Origin: Chlamydiales bacterium
GTDB lineage: Bacteria; Chlamydiota; Chlamydiia; Chlamydiales; JAJFMA01
Length of the DNA stretch: 64,000 bases
Reading direction: 5' to 3'
NCBI GenBank assembly: GCA_030679955.1
Contig: JAUXSF010000030.1
Coordinates: 1-64,000, forward strand
A program made the position numbers and the translations under genes. Below the pieces are notes generated by a model. The model saw only the letters and a list, made by a program, of their open reading frames with translations, did no database searches and was not told the origin of the DNA. How positions within the stretch are numbered: position 1 is the stretch's first letter; the number at the start of each line of letters is the position of its first letter. Below are positions 7,363 through 16,512 of this stretch, piece by piece.

Positions 7363-8511
7363 CTATTGCTTCAAAAGCGTGAGTGGCTTAAGACCAAGGA
7401 TGTCCTTGGACAGTGCACACCAGCGTCTCCAATCTTCGCGCATTTCATCCTGAACAAGGCGTATTTCAGCATACACTTCGCTTAAAACATCCTTGCCCGC
7501 TTGTTCAGCTTTGTACGCTTGATAGCGATCGTGAAGCTGTCTAAGGGTAGCAGTATGTGCGACGATGGTCTCAGACATCTCTTGTATTTGCTGTTCGAGC
7601 TCTTCTTTTTGAACGTACCAAAGCTCCTTAACACGATCTAGAAGCAGTTTACGACGTTCGATGACCATGCGCTTTTGCACTGTTAGCGGGTCTGTGCGCT
7701 TTAGGTCGTGAGCCAAGCCTAGCTTGCTTAGGGTCCAGATTAACCACTTGGTAGGGTCGAAGTGATACCAGCGAACACCATTGCGATAATCATTGGCATA
7801 AGCATGATGGTAGTTGTGGTAGCCTTCTCCGAAGGTCAGTAAGCTTAACACATAGTTATCGACAGCTGACAGTTCCTGACAGAAGTTTCTGGAACCCCAC
7901 GTATGCGCCAAAGAGTTAATAAACCAAGTGAAGTGGTGGAGAAAGAATAGACGTGTGAGGCCAGCGATGATGAAGGCTCCCCAGAAATCCTGGTAAAACC
8001 ATCCTACCAGACCAATCACAAGGGCATTAGTAGCTAACAGCAACCACGGAAGATATTTATCTTGTAGCACAACTAAACGGTTTCGGAGTAGGTCAGAGAC
8101 CACTCTTGGCTCGATGTTTTTTTCTCGATCGAAGAGCCACAAAAAGTGTGCATACCAAAAGCCCTTCTTAATAGAATAGGGATCGCTGTCAGTGTCAGTA
8201 TGTGCATGGTGCAAGCGATGCTCATACGACCACCGCAACGCGCTTCCTTGCGCTGACATAGCCCCAAAGAACAGTAGAGCGCTTTCGACAAATTTGTTAG
8301 TTCTATACGACCGATGGGCGTAAAATCGGTGATAACCGGCCGTGATACTAAGACCCGTAGCATATAGCAGGACAGCGCTAAACGCTACCATGCTCCAGCT
8401 GATACCATGAAACCATAGATAGATTGGAAGAGCTATTGCTAAGGCTACGTGGTAGATGATGATGAATAGCCCTGAACTCCAGTTAAAACCCTTTTGCTCC
8501 ATTTGCGCCAT
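7363..8511 (-). CDS. Acyl-CoA/stearoyl-type delta-9 fatty acid desaturase
   Basis: A 382-residue membrane di-iron desaturase that would introduce a double bond into acyl chains. The three histidine boxes are complete: HRFYAH (61-66), HRLHH (98-102) and, in the second half, HNYHH in GEGYHNYHHAY. Hydrophobic pairs flank them as in the stearoyl-CoA desaturase family. After the third box there is an extra C-terminal region of about 100 residues rich in Glu, Gln and Lys, probably helical or coiled coil, not needed for catalysis. An AAGAGGTT site precedes the ATG. It may tailor host-derived or own lipids; electron donor unknown. Confidence 0.9.
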   Translation of the reverse strand: MAQMEQKGFNWSSGLFIIIYHVALAIALPIYLWFHGISWSMVAFSAVLLYATGLSITAGYHRFYAHRSYRTNKFVESALLFFGAMSAQGSALRWSYEHRLHHAHTDTDSDPYSIKKGFWYAHFLWLFDREKNIEPRVVSDLLRNRLVVLQDKYLPWLLLATNALVIGLVGWFYQDFWGAFIIAGLTRLFFLHHFTWFINSLAHTWGSRNFCQELSAVDNYVLSLLTFGEGYHNYHHAYANDYRNGVRWYHFDPTKWLIWTLSKLGLAHDLKRTDPLTVQKRMVIERRKLLLDRVKELWYVQKEELEQQIQEMSETIVAHTATLRQLHDRYQAYKAEQAGKDVLSEVYAEIRLVQDEMREDWRRWCALSKDILGLKPLTLLKQ

Positions 8512-8577
8512 AACCTCTTTCCCCCCGTTAAACTAAGCCCGCCACTGTATCATCATTGCACTTCTTCGTGCAAAATA

Positions 8578-9657
8578 TTATTTTTGTGGCGGCAAGTACT
8601 TGTATTCTAAGAAAATTGGACTTTTATTCTGAATAATGGCCAGACGTTCCCGATCGTAGAGCCCAGACTTGTGATAGTCAACTTCGTATTTTTTTCCATC
8701 AATCAAAACATAACCAAATTGGGATTCCCCGTCGTCGCAAACAGGACGCTCTTTGGTTTTTCTATGCCAGATGCCTGCGACAAATGGCTGGCATTGAGCT
8801 TCACACAATTTATAAGTTTGCTCTACCTCAAACCCGTTGGGTTGCTCATTCGAAAATCGTGTTTCGGTAACGACAATAGTTGAGTCATCTTGAAGCGGCC
8901 ATTCGCCTCTCCAGTCTTCGATGTAAACGTTTTGTTCGCTAATCTTGGCGACATGGCATTTGCCGTTAGCACCGACGACAGTGTCATCTTCATTGAACAG
9001 GATGAAGTGTTTCTTATTCAATGGAGGATCAGTAGGCTCGGGATCATAGATAGCTTCTGCTTCTACGATAGCTTGCGGTTCTAAAACTGGTACCATAACT
9101 GGTTGCATGATTTTGCTAAAAAGAGGCAATGCTAGCACGCCACCCAGAATGGCTGTTCCAAGAATGCTATAAACAGGGTTGCTTTCAGAAGAAGCGGCAG
9201 GCTCCGCAAGAGCCATTGGAGTATGTAGCAGCGCATTTGCCGCTACTGCTGACGCTGTGATGGCTATGCCAGTAGCCAAGCCCGTCAAGAACTGTGGGCT
9301 AGTTACAAAGAATTTTATTCGCTCAAAATAGCCTGTGGTCGGCTTGTCCCACTGCTCACGAACCCTGAGCTTATCACTAGTGGTCACAATGGCATTTGGT
9401 GCGATGATGATCAACGGCAGTGCGGCAATACTGGTAGCCAGTAGTGCAAACGATCGCACGAGGTGCCATCCATCGGCTTCACTTAATGCCTGCCATCCAT
9501 GCCATGCAGCGTCTCTCAGGCCTGCTGCGGGAATCATTCCAGCTTCTTGGATAGAGGCTACATGACCTGAAATTCCACCGAATCGCTGATTGCGTTCAAT
9601 TTCATTTAGGTAGTATTTGGTCCACGATGCATCGAGCGAGGCAAGTTTTTTTTCCAC
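8578..9657 (-). CDS. Modular membrane protein family, member 1 (359 aa)
   Basis: Unrecognised family with five members in this window (also 9723, 51349, 57016, 59547). The N-terminal region carries W-H-L-V-R followed by a hydrophobic stretch and the motif LRVREQWDKP. Two membrane helices (about 123-146 and 165-185) joined by a Pro/Ala/Ser-rich loop follow, then a soluble C-terminal domain with blocks shared only with member 2 (GKCHVAKI, ERPVC, FLEYKY). A GTG start at 9657 is preferred over an upstream TTG: it has a GGGAG site 5 bases before it and aligns exactly with the start of member 2. Possibly an inclusion- or envelope-exposed protein; this is inference. Confidence 0.75.
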   Translation of the reverse strand: MEKKLASLDASWTKYYLNEIERNQRFGGISGHVASIQEAGMIPAAGLRDAAWHGWQALSEADGWHLVRSFALLATSIAALPLIIIAPNAIVTTSDKLRVREQWDKPTTGYFERIKFFVTSPQFLTGLATGIAITASAVAANALLHTPMALAEPAASSESNPVYSILGTAILGGVLALPLFSKIMQPVMVPVLEPQAIVEAEAIYDPEPTDPPLNKKHFILFNEDDTVVGANGKCHVAKISEQNVYIEDWRGEWPLQDDSTIVVTETRFSNEQPNGFEVEQTYKLCEAQCQPFVAGIWHRKTKERPVCDDGESQFGYVLIDGKKYEVDYHKSGLYDRERLAIIQNKSPIFLEYKYLPPQK

Positions 9658-9722
9658 AGAGACTCCCAAAAAACGCTCATTTTACACATCGTTCGTTAAG
9701 AATCCATAAAAGGCTATCCGCA

Positions 9723-11228
9723 TCAGAGCTGTGGGTCTAAAAGAGAGTCAAATTTATATTCGAGATAAAACGGGTTGCCATCCACTACAATGGCAGCGCG
9801 TCCATCCACCTCCACTAAAAGATGTCGTTCGCCTCCTATCAGAACATACTGCTCGTCGGTATCTGGGTCGTAGCAGACAGGGCGTTCCTTGACCTCTCCC
9901 CTCCAAGCAAGTGTTACGAATGGCTTAGTATCCACTAAATTTAATTTTAGCTCTCTTTGTTGCGTAACAAGTTCAACCTGAAAATCTAAAGGGAACTCGA
10001 GAAAAACCCCATCAACATCAATACAAACAAAATTTGCGGGTGTTTCTTTTGAGATCTCTTCACGTTGGTCAGACTTAAATTTATACCGCCTTAATTCGCA
10101 GTCGTATGTTTGCCCATTTATAGTAAGTGACTTATGGTCGTTGTCTAGTTTTACAGGCCGGTTTTTCGCTTCAAATAAGGTCGTAACGTCCAGGCTTTGT
10201 AATTTTTTTGACCGGAATAATGCTCTCTTTCCAAATGAAAATGATAGTTCGTGCTTTGAATTTTCACTTGTTAAGGTACTTTGATAGGTATGACCACCGA
10301 TTCGCACAGGTTCTTCGAGGTAACTGAAATCCACTGCGGGGTGGTTAATGAGTTCAGTCTCTTCGAATTGTATTATACCATCTATGACAGGCCATGATTC
10401 ATGCCACCCTTCGATAAAAGCGCGATTATTCTTGATATTACCTACGTGACACTTACTATTTGCGGCCACGACAATATCTTCAGGGGTAACTAATACTAAT
10501 TTTTGTACTACAGCTTGGGGGTGAATAGGCTCGGGATCATGTCGGGGCTCGGCCTTTACAGTTTTTTGGGGGTTGTGAAGTTCGTAAACATTACCCTGGA
10601 AGTGAAGAATTCCTTCGCGACCATTAAATTCCGATGCTGCTGGGTTATACAGTTCTAATTTTTCTACAACAGTTCCAACGCGATGTCTTCGGAAAAACGG
10701 TACTAGAGCCAGTATACTGCATAGCTTAAGGACGTCTAAAACGGGATAGCTTACAGAATCTATTGGAGCTGCTGGGATGTTAGGTTCTGTCGTTACATCA
10801 TATTTAAAATGCGCTAGAGCAATTGCTGAAGCGCCCAAGGCTACTCCGACCAAAAGTTGGGGACTTATTGCAAAAGTCCTTATGCGATGAAAAAATCCTA
10901 TTGCTTTGATTGGCTTGTCCCATTGCTCTCTAACCTTGAGGGTGTCGCTAGTCGTAACGATCAGATTTGGAGCCACAATGATCAAAGGCAGCGAGGCGAT
11001 GCTAGTAGCCAGTAGTGTGAAAGATCGCACGAGGTGCCATCTATCGCTGTGTTTAATAGCTTGCCATCCATGCCACACCGCATCGCTCAAGCCTGCTGTA
11101 GGGACCATTCCCGCTTCTTTAACCGAAGCTATGTAGCCAGAAACTCCACCAGATTTTGTGCTGCTTTCGATTTTATTTAAGTAATGTCTTGTCGATGATG
11201 TATCTAATGAGGATGGGTTTGTTTTCAT
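9723..11228 (-). CDS. Modular membrane protein family, member 2 (501 aa)
   Basis: Tandem paralogue of the gene at 8578, 65 bases upstream on the same strand. The first 110 residues match closely (SLD...YLNKIES, AGMVPTAGLSDAVWHGWQA, WHLVRSF, LKVREQWDKP). Two membrane segments with a Pro-rich loop lie around 130-200. The C-terminal half is longer than in member 1 and looks like repeated beta-rich modules, each built around x-G-x-x-Y (for example RIGGHTYQSTL, TINGQTYDCEL, VLIGGERHLLVEV). The final module matches member 1 (VKERPVC, FYLEYKF). GGAGACAAA precedes the ATG. Function unknown; the extra modules suggest extracellular or lumenal binding surfaces. Confidence 0.75.
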   Translation of the reverse strand: MKTNPSSLDTSSTRHYLNKIESSTKSGGVSGYIASVKEAGMVPTAGLSDAVWHGWQAIKHSDRWHLVRSFTLLATSIASLPLIIVAPNLIVTTSDTLKVREQWDKPIKAIGFFHRIRTFAISPQLLVGVALGASAIALAHFKYDVTTEPNIPAAPIDSVSYPVLDVLKLCSILALVPFFRRHRVGTVVEKLELYNPAASEFNGREGILHFQGNVYELHNPQKTVKAEPRHDPEPIHPQAVVQKLVLVTPEDIVVAANSKCHVGNIKNNRAFIEGWHESWPVIDGIIQFEETELINHPAVDFSYLEEPVRIGGHTYQSTLTSENSKHELSFSFGKRALFRSKKLQSLDVTTLFEAKNRPVKLDNDHKSLTINGQTYDCELRRYKFKSDQREEISKETPANFVCIDVDGVFLEFPLDFQVELVTQQRELKLNLVDTKPFVTLAWRGEVKERPVCYDPDTDEQYVLIGGERHLLVEVDGRAAIVVDGNPFYLEYKFDSLLDPQL

Positions 11229-11333
11229 TTTGTCTCCGAAAAAATGTCCATATTACATGTAGTATGTTATAAAATCTATAAAAATGACCTACATGTCATC
11301 TCCACGAAAAAAGGAAATTTTTACAGGGTAGGA

Positions 11334-11782
11334 GGCATACGCATCCAACCTAATTCTGAAAAAATTCATTGCAAATAGTTCTACTTCAACAAATTATGTA
11401 TATCACATGGCGTAAAGTGTACTCTACGGCTAATGCTGCGAAGCAGCAATTCTTATCTTAGCCCCTAGCCATACCTGAAGAATGAGGGTTGGCTGGGGGT
11501 GGAATAGCAATATCATCGCGCGCTGCGAAGCATCGCGTCTAGTTGGAAACCATCTTATTGCACGATAATACGTTACCCAAGAAGCGGTGCTCCGCAACGC
11601 GAACGGCTTTTTGATCTTACCCCTAGCCAACCCTCATTCTTCGGGTATGGCTAGGGGCTAAGATAGGAATTGCTGCTTCGCAGCATTAGCCGCAGAGTAT
11701 GTTTCAATCAAGTTACTTCCATAGTATCTTGAAGTACAAAGCTCTGCGACTCCATTTCCACAATTAGGTTGATGGGTATATC
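11334..11782. mobile_element. MITE-like element, CATCAACCTAATT family (copy 1, with nested insertion)
   Basis: The ends are GGCATACGCATCCAACCTAATT (11334-11355) and, inverted, AATTAGGTTGATGGGTATAT (from 11762). The same termini occur at 52351-52569 and 56395-56785. No open frame is inside. A second palindromic element occupies its middle (11421-11698), so one element has inserted into another. Confidence 0.7.
11421..11698. mobile_element. Long-inverted-repeat element, GCTGC-GAA-GCAGC family (copy 1)
   Basis: Arms of about 80 bases are near-perfect reverse complements, each with the hairpin GCTGC-GAA-GCAGC and the sequence CTTATCTTAGCCCCTAGCCA. The centre holds another pair of palindromes. 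A second copy lies at 61110-61390 and a fragment of one arm at about 56349-56382. There is no coding capacity, consistent with a non-autonomous element. Confidence 0.8.
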
Positions 11783-11868
11783 TATCTATCCTGTGAGGTT
11801 TCATAACTTCTTACTGGCGAAGTTTGGGGATTTTTCTTAAGCTTACCGTTCGATTATCCGGAGGTTTC

Positions 11869-13218
11869 ATGGCGCCATACGATTTGCGGCAGATAGCACG
11901 TCTTTTACACGTCAAATGTAGTGGTGCTCGTCGCATCAAGGGTTTTCGCATTGATAGCCGCCAGGTATCTCGTGGCGATTTGTTTTTTGCCCTTAAGGGT
12001 CAAAAGGTCGATGGCCATGACTTTCTGCAAGACGTTGCGTCACAAGGCGCTGTCGCTGCCGTTGTTGATCGTACATATACTGGGCCTGACCATGGTCTAA
12101 CCTTGTTACGAGTCGTCGATGTTGTGGAGGCTTTGCAATCTTTGGCACGTCACCGCATGGAGCGGCATCCAGCCAAGATTGTCGCGGTCACTGGCAGCAT
12201 TGGCAAGACAACCACCAAAGAGTTTCTGCACAAAATACTTCGGCAGAAGTTTTGTGTGAGCGCCAGCAAAGGTAATCATAACTCGCAGGTAGGGTTGCCT
12301 CTCACCATTTTGAACGACCTTGGTGATAACGAAGAAGTGCTGGTTTTAGAAATGGGGATGACTAAGCCCGGGCATATTTCACAGCTACTTTCTATAGCCC
12401 CTGCTGACATCGCTGTAATTACCCGCGTGGCTTTAGCACATGCTGAAAGCTATGATTCCTTGGAGCATATAGCTCGTACCAAAGCCGAGATATTTTCTCA
12501 TCCACGCACTCGTTTGGGCATCCTGCACCGCGACATCCCTAACTACCAAGAGCTACAAACGATCGGTGGTTGTCGCAAAGTATCATTTTCCACCAGCAAC
12601 AATTCCGCTGATTTTTCCTTGGTCCACAACGCTGAAGGTATTGTGGTGACTGCCAATGGACAGGAGCACATCCTGCCAGCACTACCTTTCTTAGGGCAGC
12701 ATCACGAGCACAATTTGTTAGCAGCCATTGCTACAGCGGTTAGTTTGGGAGTCGATTGGGAGCAGATAGCAAAAGCTATTCCAGAGCTCACTTTGCCTGA
12801 GCGACGCATGCAGCTAGTCGACAAGGATGGAATTTTATTCATCAACGACTCGTACAATGCCTGCGAGGACTCTATAAAGGCTGCTCTGGAGCATCTACCC
12901 GCCCCTCAGCCGAACGGTCGGAAAATAGCAGTGTTGGGGAATATGCCCGAACTCGGCAAGTTTTCCGATGAGTGCCACCGGCAGGTAGGGCAGTATGCTC
13001 TAGACCGGGTTGATGCTGTGTTCTGCTTTGGCGCTGAATGCCAGCCGATTGTAGATCTTTGGAATCAGCAAAAAAGACCCGCGCAGATTTTTTCCGACAA
13101 AAGACAATTGATCGAAGCTTTACAATCCTTCCTAAAACCGGGCGACGTCGCCCTGGTAAAAGGTGCGAATTCAAAGAAGATGTGGGAAATTCTGGACGAA
13201 ATCGTTCTTCCAAGGTAA
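11869..13218 (+). CDS. murF: UDP-N-acetylmuramoyl-tripeptide:D-alanyl-D-alanine ligase MurF
   Basis: Adds the D-Ala-D-Ala dipeptide to UDP-MurNAc-tripeptide in the cytoplasm. The 449-residue protein has the N-terminal substrate domain (GFRIDSRQVSRGDLFFALKG), the ATP-binding loop VTGSIGKTTTKE, and the C-terminal ligase domain with INDSYNACEDS and LGNMPELG. The frame opens upstream with a TTG at 11824, but the ATG at 11869 directly follows GGAGGTTTC and gives the normal N-terminus. First gene of the cell-wall cluster; mraY follows after 12 bases. Confidence 0.95.
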   Translation: MAPYDLRQIARLLHVKCSGARRIKGFRIDSRQVSRGDLFFALKGQKVDGHDFLQDVASQGAVAAVVDRTYTGPDHGLTLLRVVDVVEALQSLARHRMERHPAKIVAVTGSIGKTTTKEFLHKILRQKFCVSASKGNHNSQVGLPLTILNDLGDNEEVLVLEMGMTKPGHISQLLSIAPADIAVITRVALAHAESYDSLEHIARTKAEIFSHPRTRLGILHRDIPNYQELQTIGGCRKVSFSTSNNSADFSLVHNAEGIVVTANGQEHILPALPFLGQHHEHNLLAAIATAVSLGVDWEQIAKAIPELTLPERRMQLVDKDGILFINDSYNACEDSIKAALEHLPAPQPNGRKIAVLGNMPELGKFSDECHRQVGQYALDRVDAVFCFGAECQPIVDLWNQQKRPAQIFSDKRQLIEALQSFLKPGDVALVKGANSKKMWEILDEIVLPR

Positions 13219-13230
13219 TGTTTTGGTACT

Positions 13231-14418
13231 ATGATTCTTCTTATATATGATTTTTTTACACATTCGCTTGGTTGGAAGCTTCCGATTGTCTTCACCTACT
13301 ACTCTACGCGCATGATTTTGGCTGCTTTGACCTCGCTTATTCTCAGCATATTCCTGGGGTCATATTTCATACGAAAGCTGTATGAGTTTAAGATAGGGCA
13401 GACTGTTCGCTCTGAAGACTATGGGTTAATCGGCAAGTTGCATGCTAACAAGAAAGACACTCCGACGATGGGTGGCGTGCTGATTTTGTTCACCATGCTC
13501 GTTAGCATGTTGTTATGGATGGATCTGCAGCACCCTTTTACTCTGCTATTTTTTTTAACGACGGTTATTTTAGGGCTTGCTGGCGGTTATGACGACTACA
13601 AGAAGATACGCCACAAGAATGTAAAGGGCTTGTCTGGCAGGAAGAAATTGCTGATTCAAGCTTTTGTATCGAGCTTAGTAGTCCTTTACATGTTCGTCCC
13701 AGCAGTCAGTGAATGGTTGCATCATGGAGATTGGTTTGTGCCCCCAGTGATTAAGCAGGGACATACTGAGATCTCTCTTTCGCAGTACGCCTCATTGTTA
13801 TATGTGCCTTTTGTGAAGGGACCATTCCTTAATTTCACAGGCCTCTGCGTGATCTTTGTCGTGATCTTGGCCTTTTTAGTGATCATGGGATCTTCCAACT
13901 CTGTAAATTTGACCGATGGTTTAGATGGCTTAGCAGCCGGTTGCCTTATTTTGGTAGCCAGCACATTGGCTTTGTTTGCCTTTTTGTCCAACCACATCGA
14001 GTTTGCACGCTATCTAAATATTGCTTACATCGAGGGTAGTGGAGAGATAGCCATCTATCTATGTGCCTTTGCGGGCGGCTGTTTGGGCTTTCTTTGGTAC
14101 AATGGTTTTCCAGCGCAAGTATTTATGGGCGATGTCGGTTCATTGACCCTTGGAGGCATTCTCGGTGTGGCCACAGTGCTGCTAAAGCGAGAATTATTGC
14201 TGGCGATTATTGGCGGAATATTTGTTTCAGAGGCCATGTCAGTGATCTTGCAGGTTGCTAGTTTCCGCTGGCGTAACCAAAAGCGCATCTTTTTATGCGC
14301 ACCGCTACACCACCATTTTGAGTATTTGGGTTGGCCAGAAACGAAGGTTGTGTTGCGATTTTGGATTATTGGCTTGTTATTGGCCCTTGTGGGTATAGCG
14401 AGCCTGAAATTTCAGTAG
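13231..14418 (+). CDS. mraY: Phospho-N-acetylmuramoyl-pentapeptide transferase MraY
   Basis: Transfers phospho-MurNAc-pentapeptide to undecaprenyl phosphate to make lipid I at the inner membrane. The 395-residue polytopic protein shows the family signatures in order: KDTPTMGGVLIL, the Asp pair in GGYDDYKKI, SSNSVNLTDGLDGLA, NGFPAQVFMGDVGSL and APLHHHFEYLGW. It is somewhat longer than most bacterial MraY because of an extended region around residues 160-195 between transmembrane segments. It lies between murF and murD in the expected order. Confidence 0.96.
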   Translation: MILLIYDFFTHSLGWKLPIVFTYYSTRMILAALTSLILSIFLGSYFIRKLYEFKIGQTVRSEDYGLIGKLHANKKDTPTMGGVLILFTMLVSMLLWMDLQHPFTLLFFLTTVILGLAGGYDDYKKIRHKNVKGLSGRKKLLIQAFVSSLVVLYMFVPAVSEWLHHGDWFVPPVIKQGHTEISLSQYASLLYVPFVKGPFLNFTGLCVIFVVILAFLVIMGSSNSVNLTDGLDGLAAGCLILVASTLALFAFLSNHIEFARYLNIAYIEGSGEIAIYLCAFAGGCLGFLWYNGFPAQVFMGDVGSLTLGGILGVATVLLKRELLLAIIGGIFVSEAMSVILQVASFRWRNQKRIFLCAPLHHHFEYLGWPETKVVLRFWIIGLLLALVGIASLKFQ

Positions 14419-14432
14419 GTCTTGGGTTATCA

Positions 14433-15686
14433 ATGAGCGCACAAAAATACCTCATCTTGGGTTTAGGAAGCAGTGGCCAGGCGGTCGCACGATTCCTATT
14501 GTCGCGTTCGCATCAAGTCACTGCTGTCGATAGTAAGGCCAAAGAGCTTGGGCAAAAGCCACACATTGTTGAGCTATGTCAGCAAGGCCTTCAAGTGCTT
14601 TCCGAGCAAGAACCGCTCGATCTTGGTTCATTTACCTCTCTCATTGTGTCTCCTGGGGTGCCCCCAACGCATCCTCTCTATCAGCAAGCAATGGCTGCAG
14701 GTCTGGAGATTATTGGTGAGACAGAGCTAGCCTGTGGCTATCTCTCCCAGCGTATGATAGGCATTACAGGAACCAATGGCAAAACAACGGTCACATTGCT
14801 TGTTACACATGTTTTAAACGCCTGCGGTTTCAAAGCTCATGCGGTGGGTAACGTAGGCGTCCCATTGATTTCCATGGTCGAAACAGCGGCTCCTCAGGAT
14901 ATCCTGGTCATTGAGTTAAGTTCTTGGCAGCTTGAGACCATGTGCAGCAAAGTGCTAGACGCTGCAGTTGTACTAAATGTCACTCCAGACCATTTAGACC
15001 GCCATCACAACATGGAGAACTATGCACGAGCAAAGTTCGCTATCAGCCGCTGCTTAAAAGCAGATGGTATCTGGATGGCTCACGCCGATATTTCCAAAGA
15101 GTTTTCCGATATATTGGGCGAGTATCAACCCCACGTCAGTTATGAAGAATTGAATTCCGCCAGCCATGATGCCGAGAATAATTTAGCTGCCTTTGCCTTA
15201 TGTCGTCATTTTGGTGTAAGCAGCGCTGATTTCCTGCATGCCGCCGAAAGTTTCGTTAAGCCTCCCTACCGCAATCAGTTAGTTCGCACATACAGGGGAG
15301 TCAACTATTACAATGACAGCAAAGGTACAAATCTAGACGCGGTGATGAAAGCCGTCACTAGTGTTCAAGGCAACTGCATTCTAATCGCCGGAGGCCGTGA
15401 CAAAGGAAGTTCCTTCACACCTTGGTTACCGGTTTTTGAAGGACGCGTACGTCATATTTGTGCCATTGGCGAGTCGGCAAATAAGATTAAGGAAGAATTA
15501 TCCCATCGTGTGCCAGTCACCACTTTTGAGTCATTGCAGCAAGCAGTGACCTATGCGGCGGCCATGGCAAAAGCGGGGGAGAATGTTATGCTTTCACCAG
15601 GATGCTCCAGTTACGACATGTTTGAGAATTATGCACATCGTGGTGATGAGTTTAATAAGTGTGTATTTGGGTTAGAGGATTTTTAA
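14433..15686 (+). CDS. murD: UDP-N-acetylmuramoylalanine--D-glutamate ligase MurD
   Basis: Adds D-Glu to UDP-MurNAc-L-Ala. The 417-residue protein has the N-terminal dinucleotide-like fold (LILGLGSSGQAVA), the ATP loop GITGTNGKTTVT, the central NVTPDHLDRH and NDSKGTNLDAV motifs and a C-terminal LSPGCSSYDMFENYAHRGDEF, which is diagnostic for MurD. The frame opens earlier inside mraY (14331), but the ATG at 14433, 14 bases after the mraY stop, gives the correct N-terminus. Confidence 0.96.
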   Translation: MSAQKYLILGLGSSGQAVARFLLSRSHQVTAVDSKAKELGQKPHIVELCQQGLQVLSEQEPLDLGSFTSLIVSPGVPPTHPLYQQAMAAGLEIIGETELACGYLSQRMIGITGTNGKTTVTLLVTHVLNACGFKAHAVGNVGVPLISMVETAAPQDILVIELSSWQLETMCSKVLDAAVVLNVTPDHLDRHHNMENYARAKFAISRCLKADGIWMAHADISKEFSDILGEYQPHVSYEELNSASHDAENNLAAFALCRHFGVSSADFLHAAESFVKPPYRNQLVRTYRGVNYYNDSKGTNLDAVMKAVTSVQGNCILIAGGRDKGSSFTPWLPVFEGRVRHICAIGESANKIKEELSHRVPVTTFESLQQAVTYAAAMAKAGENVMLSPGCSSYDMFENYAHRGDEFNKCVFGLEDF

Positions 15687-15728
15687 CAAGCAGGGTGTCA
15701 GGCTTTTTTATGCCGTCCCTTCAGGACT

Positions 15729-15756
15729 CCGCGCCTTGGCGTCTTTGCGTTAAAAA
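15729..15756. repeat. Half copy of the AACGCAAAGACGC repeat
   Basis: CGCGCCTTGGCGTCTTTGCG followed by TTAAAA matches one arm of the inverted repeats at 7292, 33893 and 42137. The opposite arm is missing. It lies in the 151-base gap between murD and the LysM gene. Confidence 0.75.
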
Positions 15757-15837
15757 TAGAAGGCACGTTGTGCTATAAGCGGTTTTTTAGTATAAATCGC
15801 CCTCACTAGTTCGATAATTTGTAGGAGTAAAAATAAT

Positions 15838-16512
15838 ATGAGCCGCCGCGACACCATTATTCTAGCCGTCTTAATCAACGCATCCTTGTTGAGCATTCTG
15901 TTTTTTACGGCAACACGCCCTGACTACGAGACCTCGCCTATTATTGCCGAAGCGCCGCGCGTGGCACCCTCGCTCAGTTCTCACAGTGGCTTTTCTTCGA
16001 TGACAACCGAATCTTCGACGCACTCAATAGACATTCCAATACCTGCTTCCACTTACACAGTTCGCGAAGAAGTTGCCGAAACACCGATCTCAAGAGTCTT
16101 CATAGTCGATTCTGAACCTGTCCACACACCGCAACCGCACCAAATCGATACCGATGATGACTTTGTAGAAGTCACCGTCAAACGTGGCGATTTCCTCGAA
16201 AAGATAGCGCGTTCTAACGGGACAACAGTGTCGGAAGTGAAGCGTATTAACAATCTAATGAATGATCGCATCGACGTCGGTCAGGTGCTCCTTGTTCCTG
16301 GCAGAAAAACCTCCAGGCCGTCACAGGTGGCTGTTGTGCAGCCAGTGGTTCACGTTGAGGATGCCGAATACTATGTGATCAAAGCAGGGGATAATCCTTG
16401 GAACCTCGCTCGTGAGCACCGTGTTAATTTCGATGAGCTATTGCGCCTCAATAACCTCGATGAAGGCAAAGCGCGCAACCTGAAGCCTGGCGACAAGATT
16501 CGCGTCAAATGA
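15838..16512 (+). CDS. LysM peptidoglycan-binding membrane protein (NlpD-like)
   Basis: A 224-residue protein with an N-terminal membrane anchor (residues about 7-25), a Ser/Thr/Pro-rich linker and two LysM domains. The first (about 110-155) has VKRGDFLEKIARSNGTTVSE, the second (about 176-224) has IKAGDNPWNLAREHRVNFDE. LysM domains bind the glycan backbone of peptidoglycan. It has no M23 peptidase domain, so it is only partly NlpD-like. In pathogenic chlamydiae a LysM gene also sits between murD and ftsW. GGAG lies before the ATG, and its stop overlaps the ftsW start (ATGA). Confidence 0.9.
   Translation: MSRRDTIILAVLINASLLSILFFTATRPDYETSPIIAEAPRVAPSLSSHSGFSSMTTESSTHSIDIPIPASTYTVREEVAETPISRVFIVDSEPVHTPQPHQIDTDDDFVEVTVKRGDFLEKIARSNGTTVSEVKRINNLMNDRIDVGQVLLVPGRKTSRPSQVAVVQPVVHVEDAEYYVIKAGDNPWNLAREHRVNFDELLRLNNLDEGKARNLKPGDKIRVK

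Noticed and set aside
11824-11868. TTG start for murF
   Set aside because: It would add 15 residues before the normal MurF N-terminus; the ATG at 11869 has a GGAGG site.
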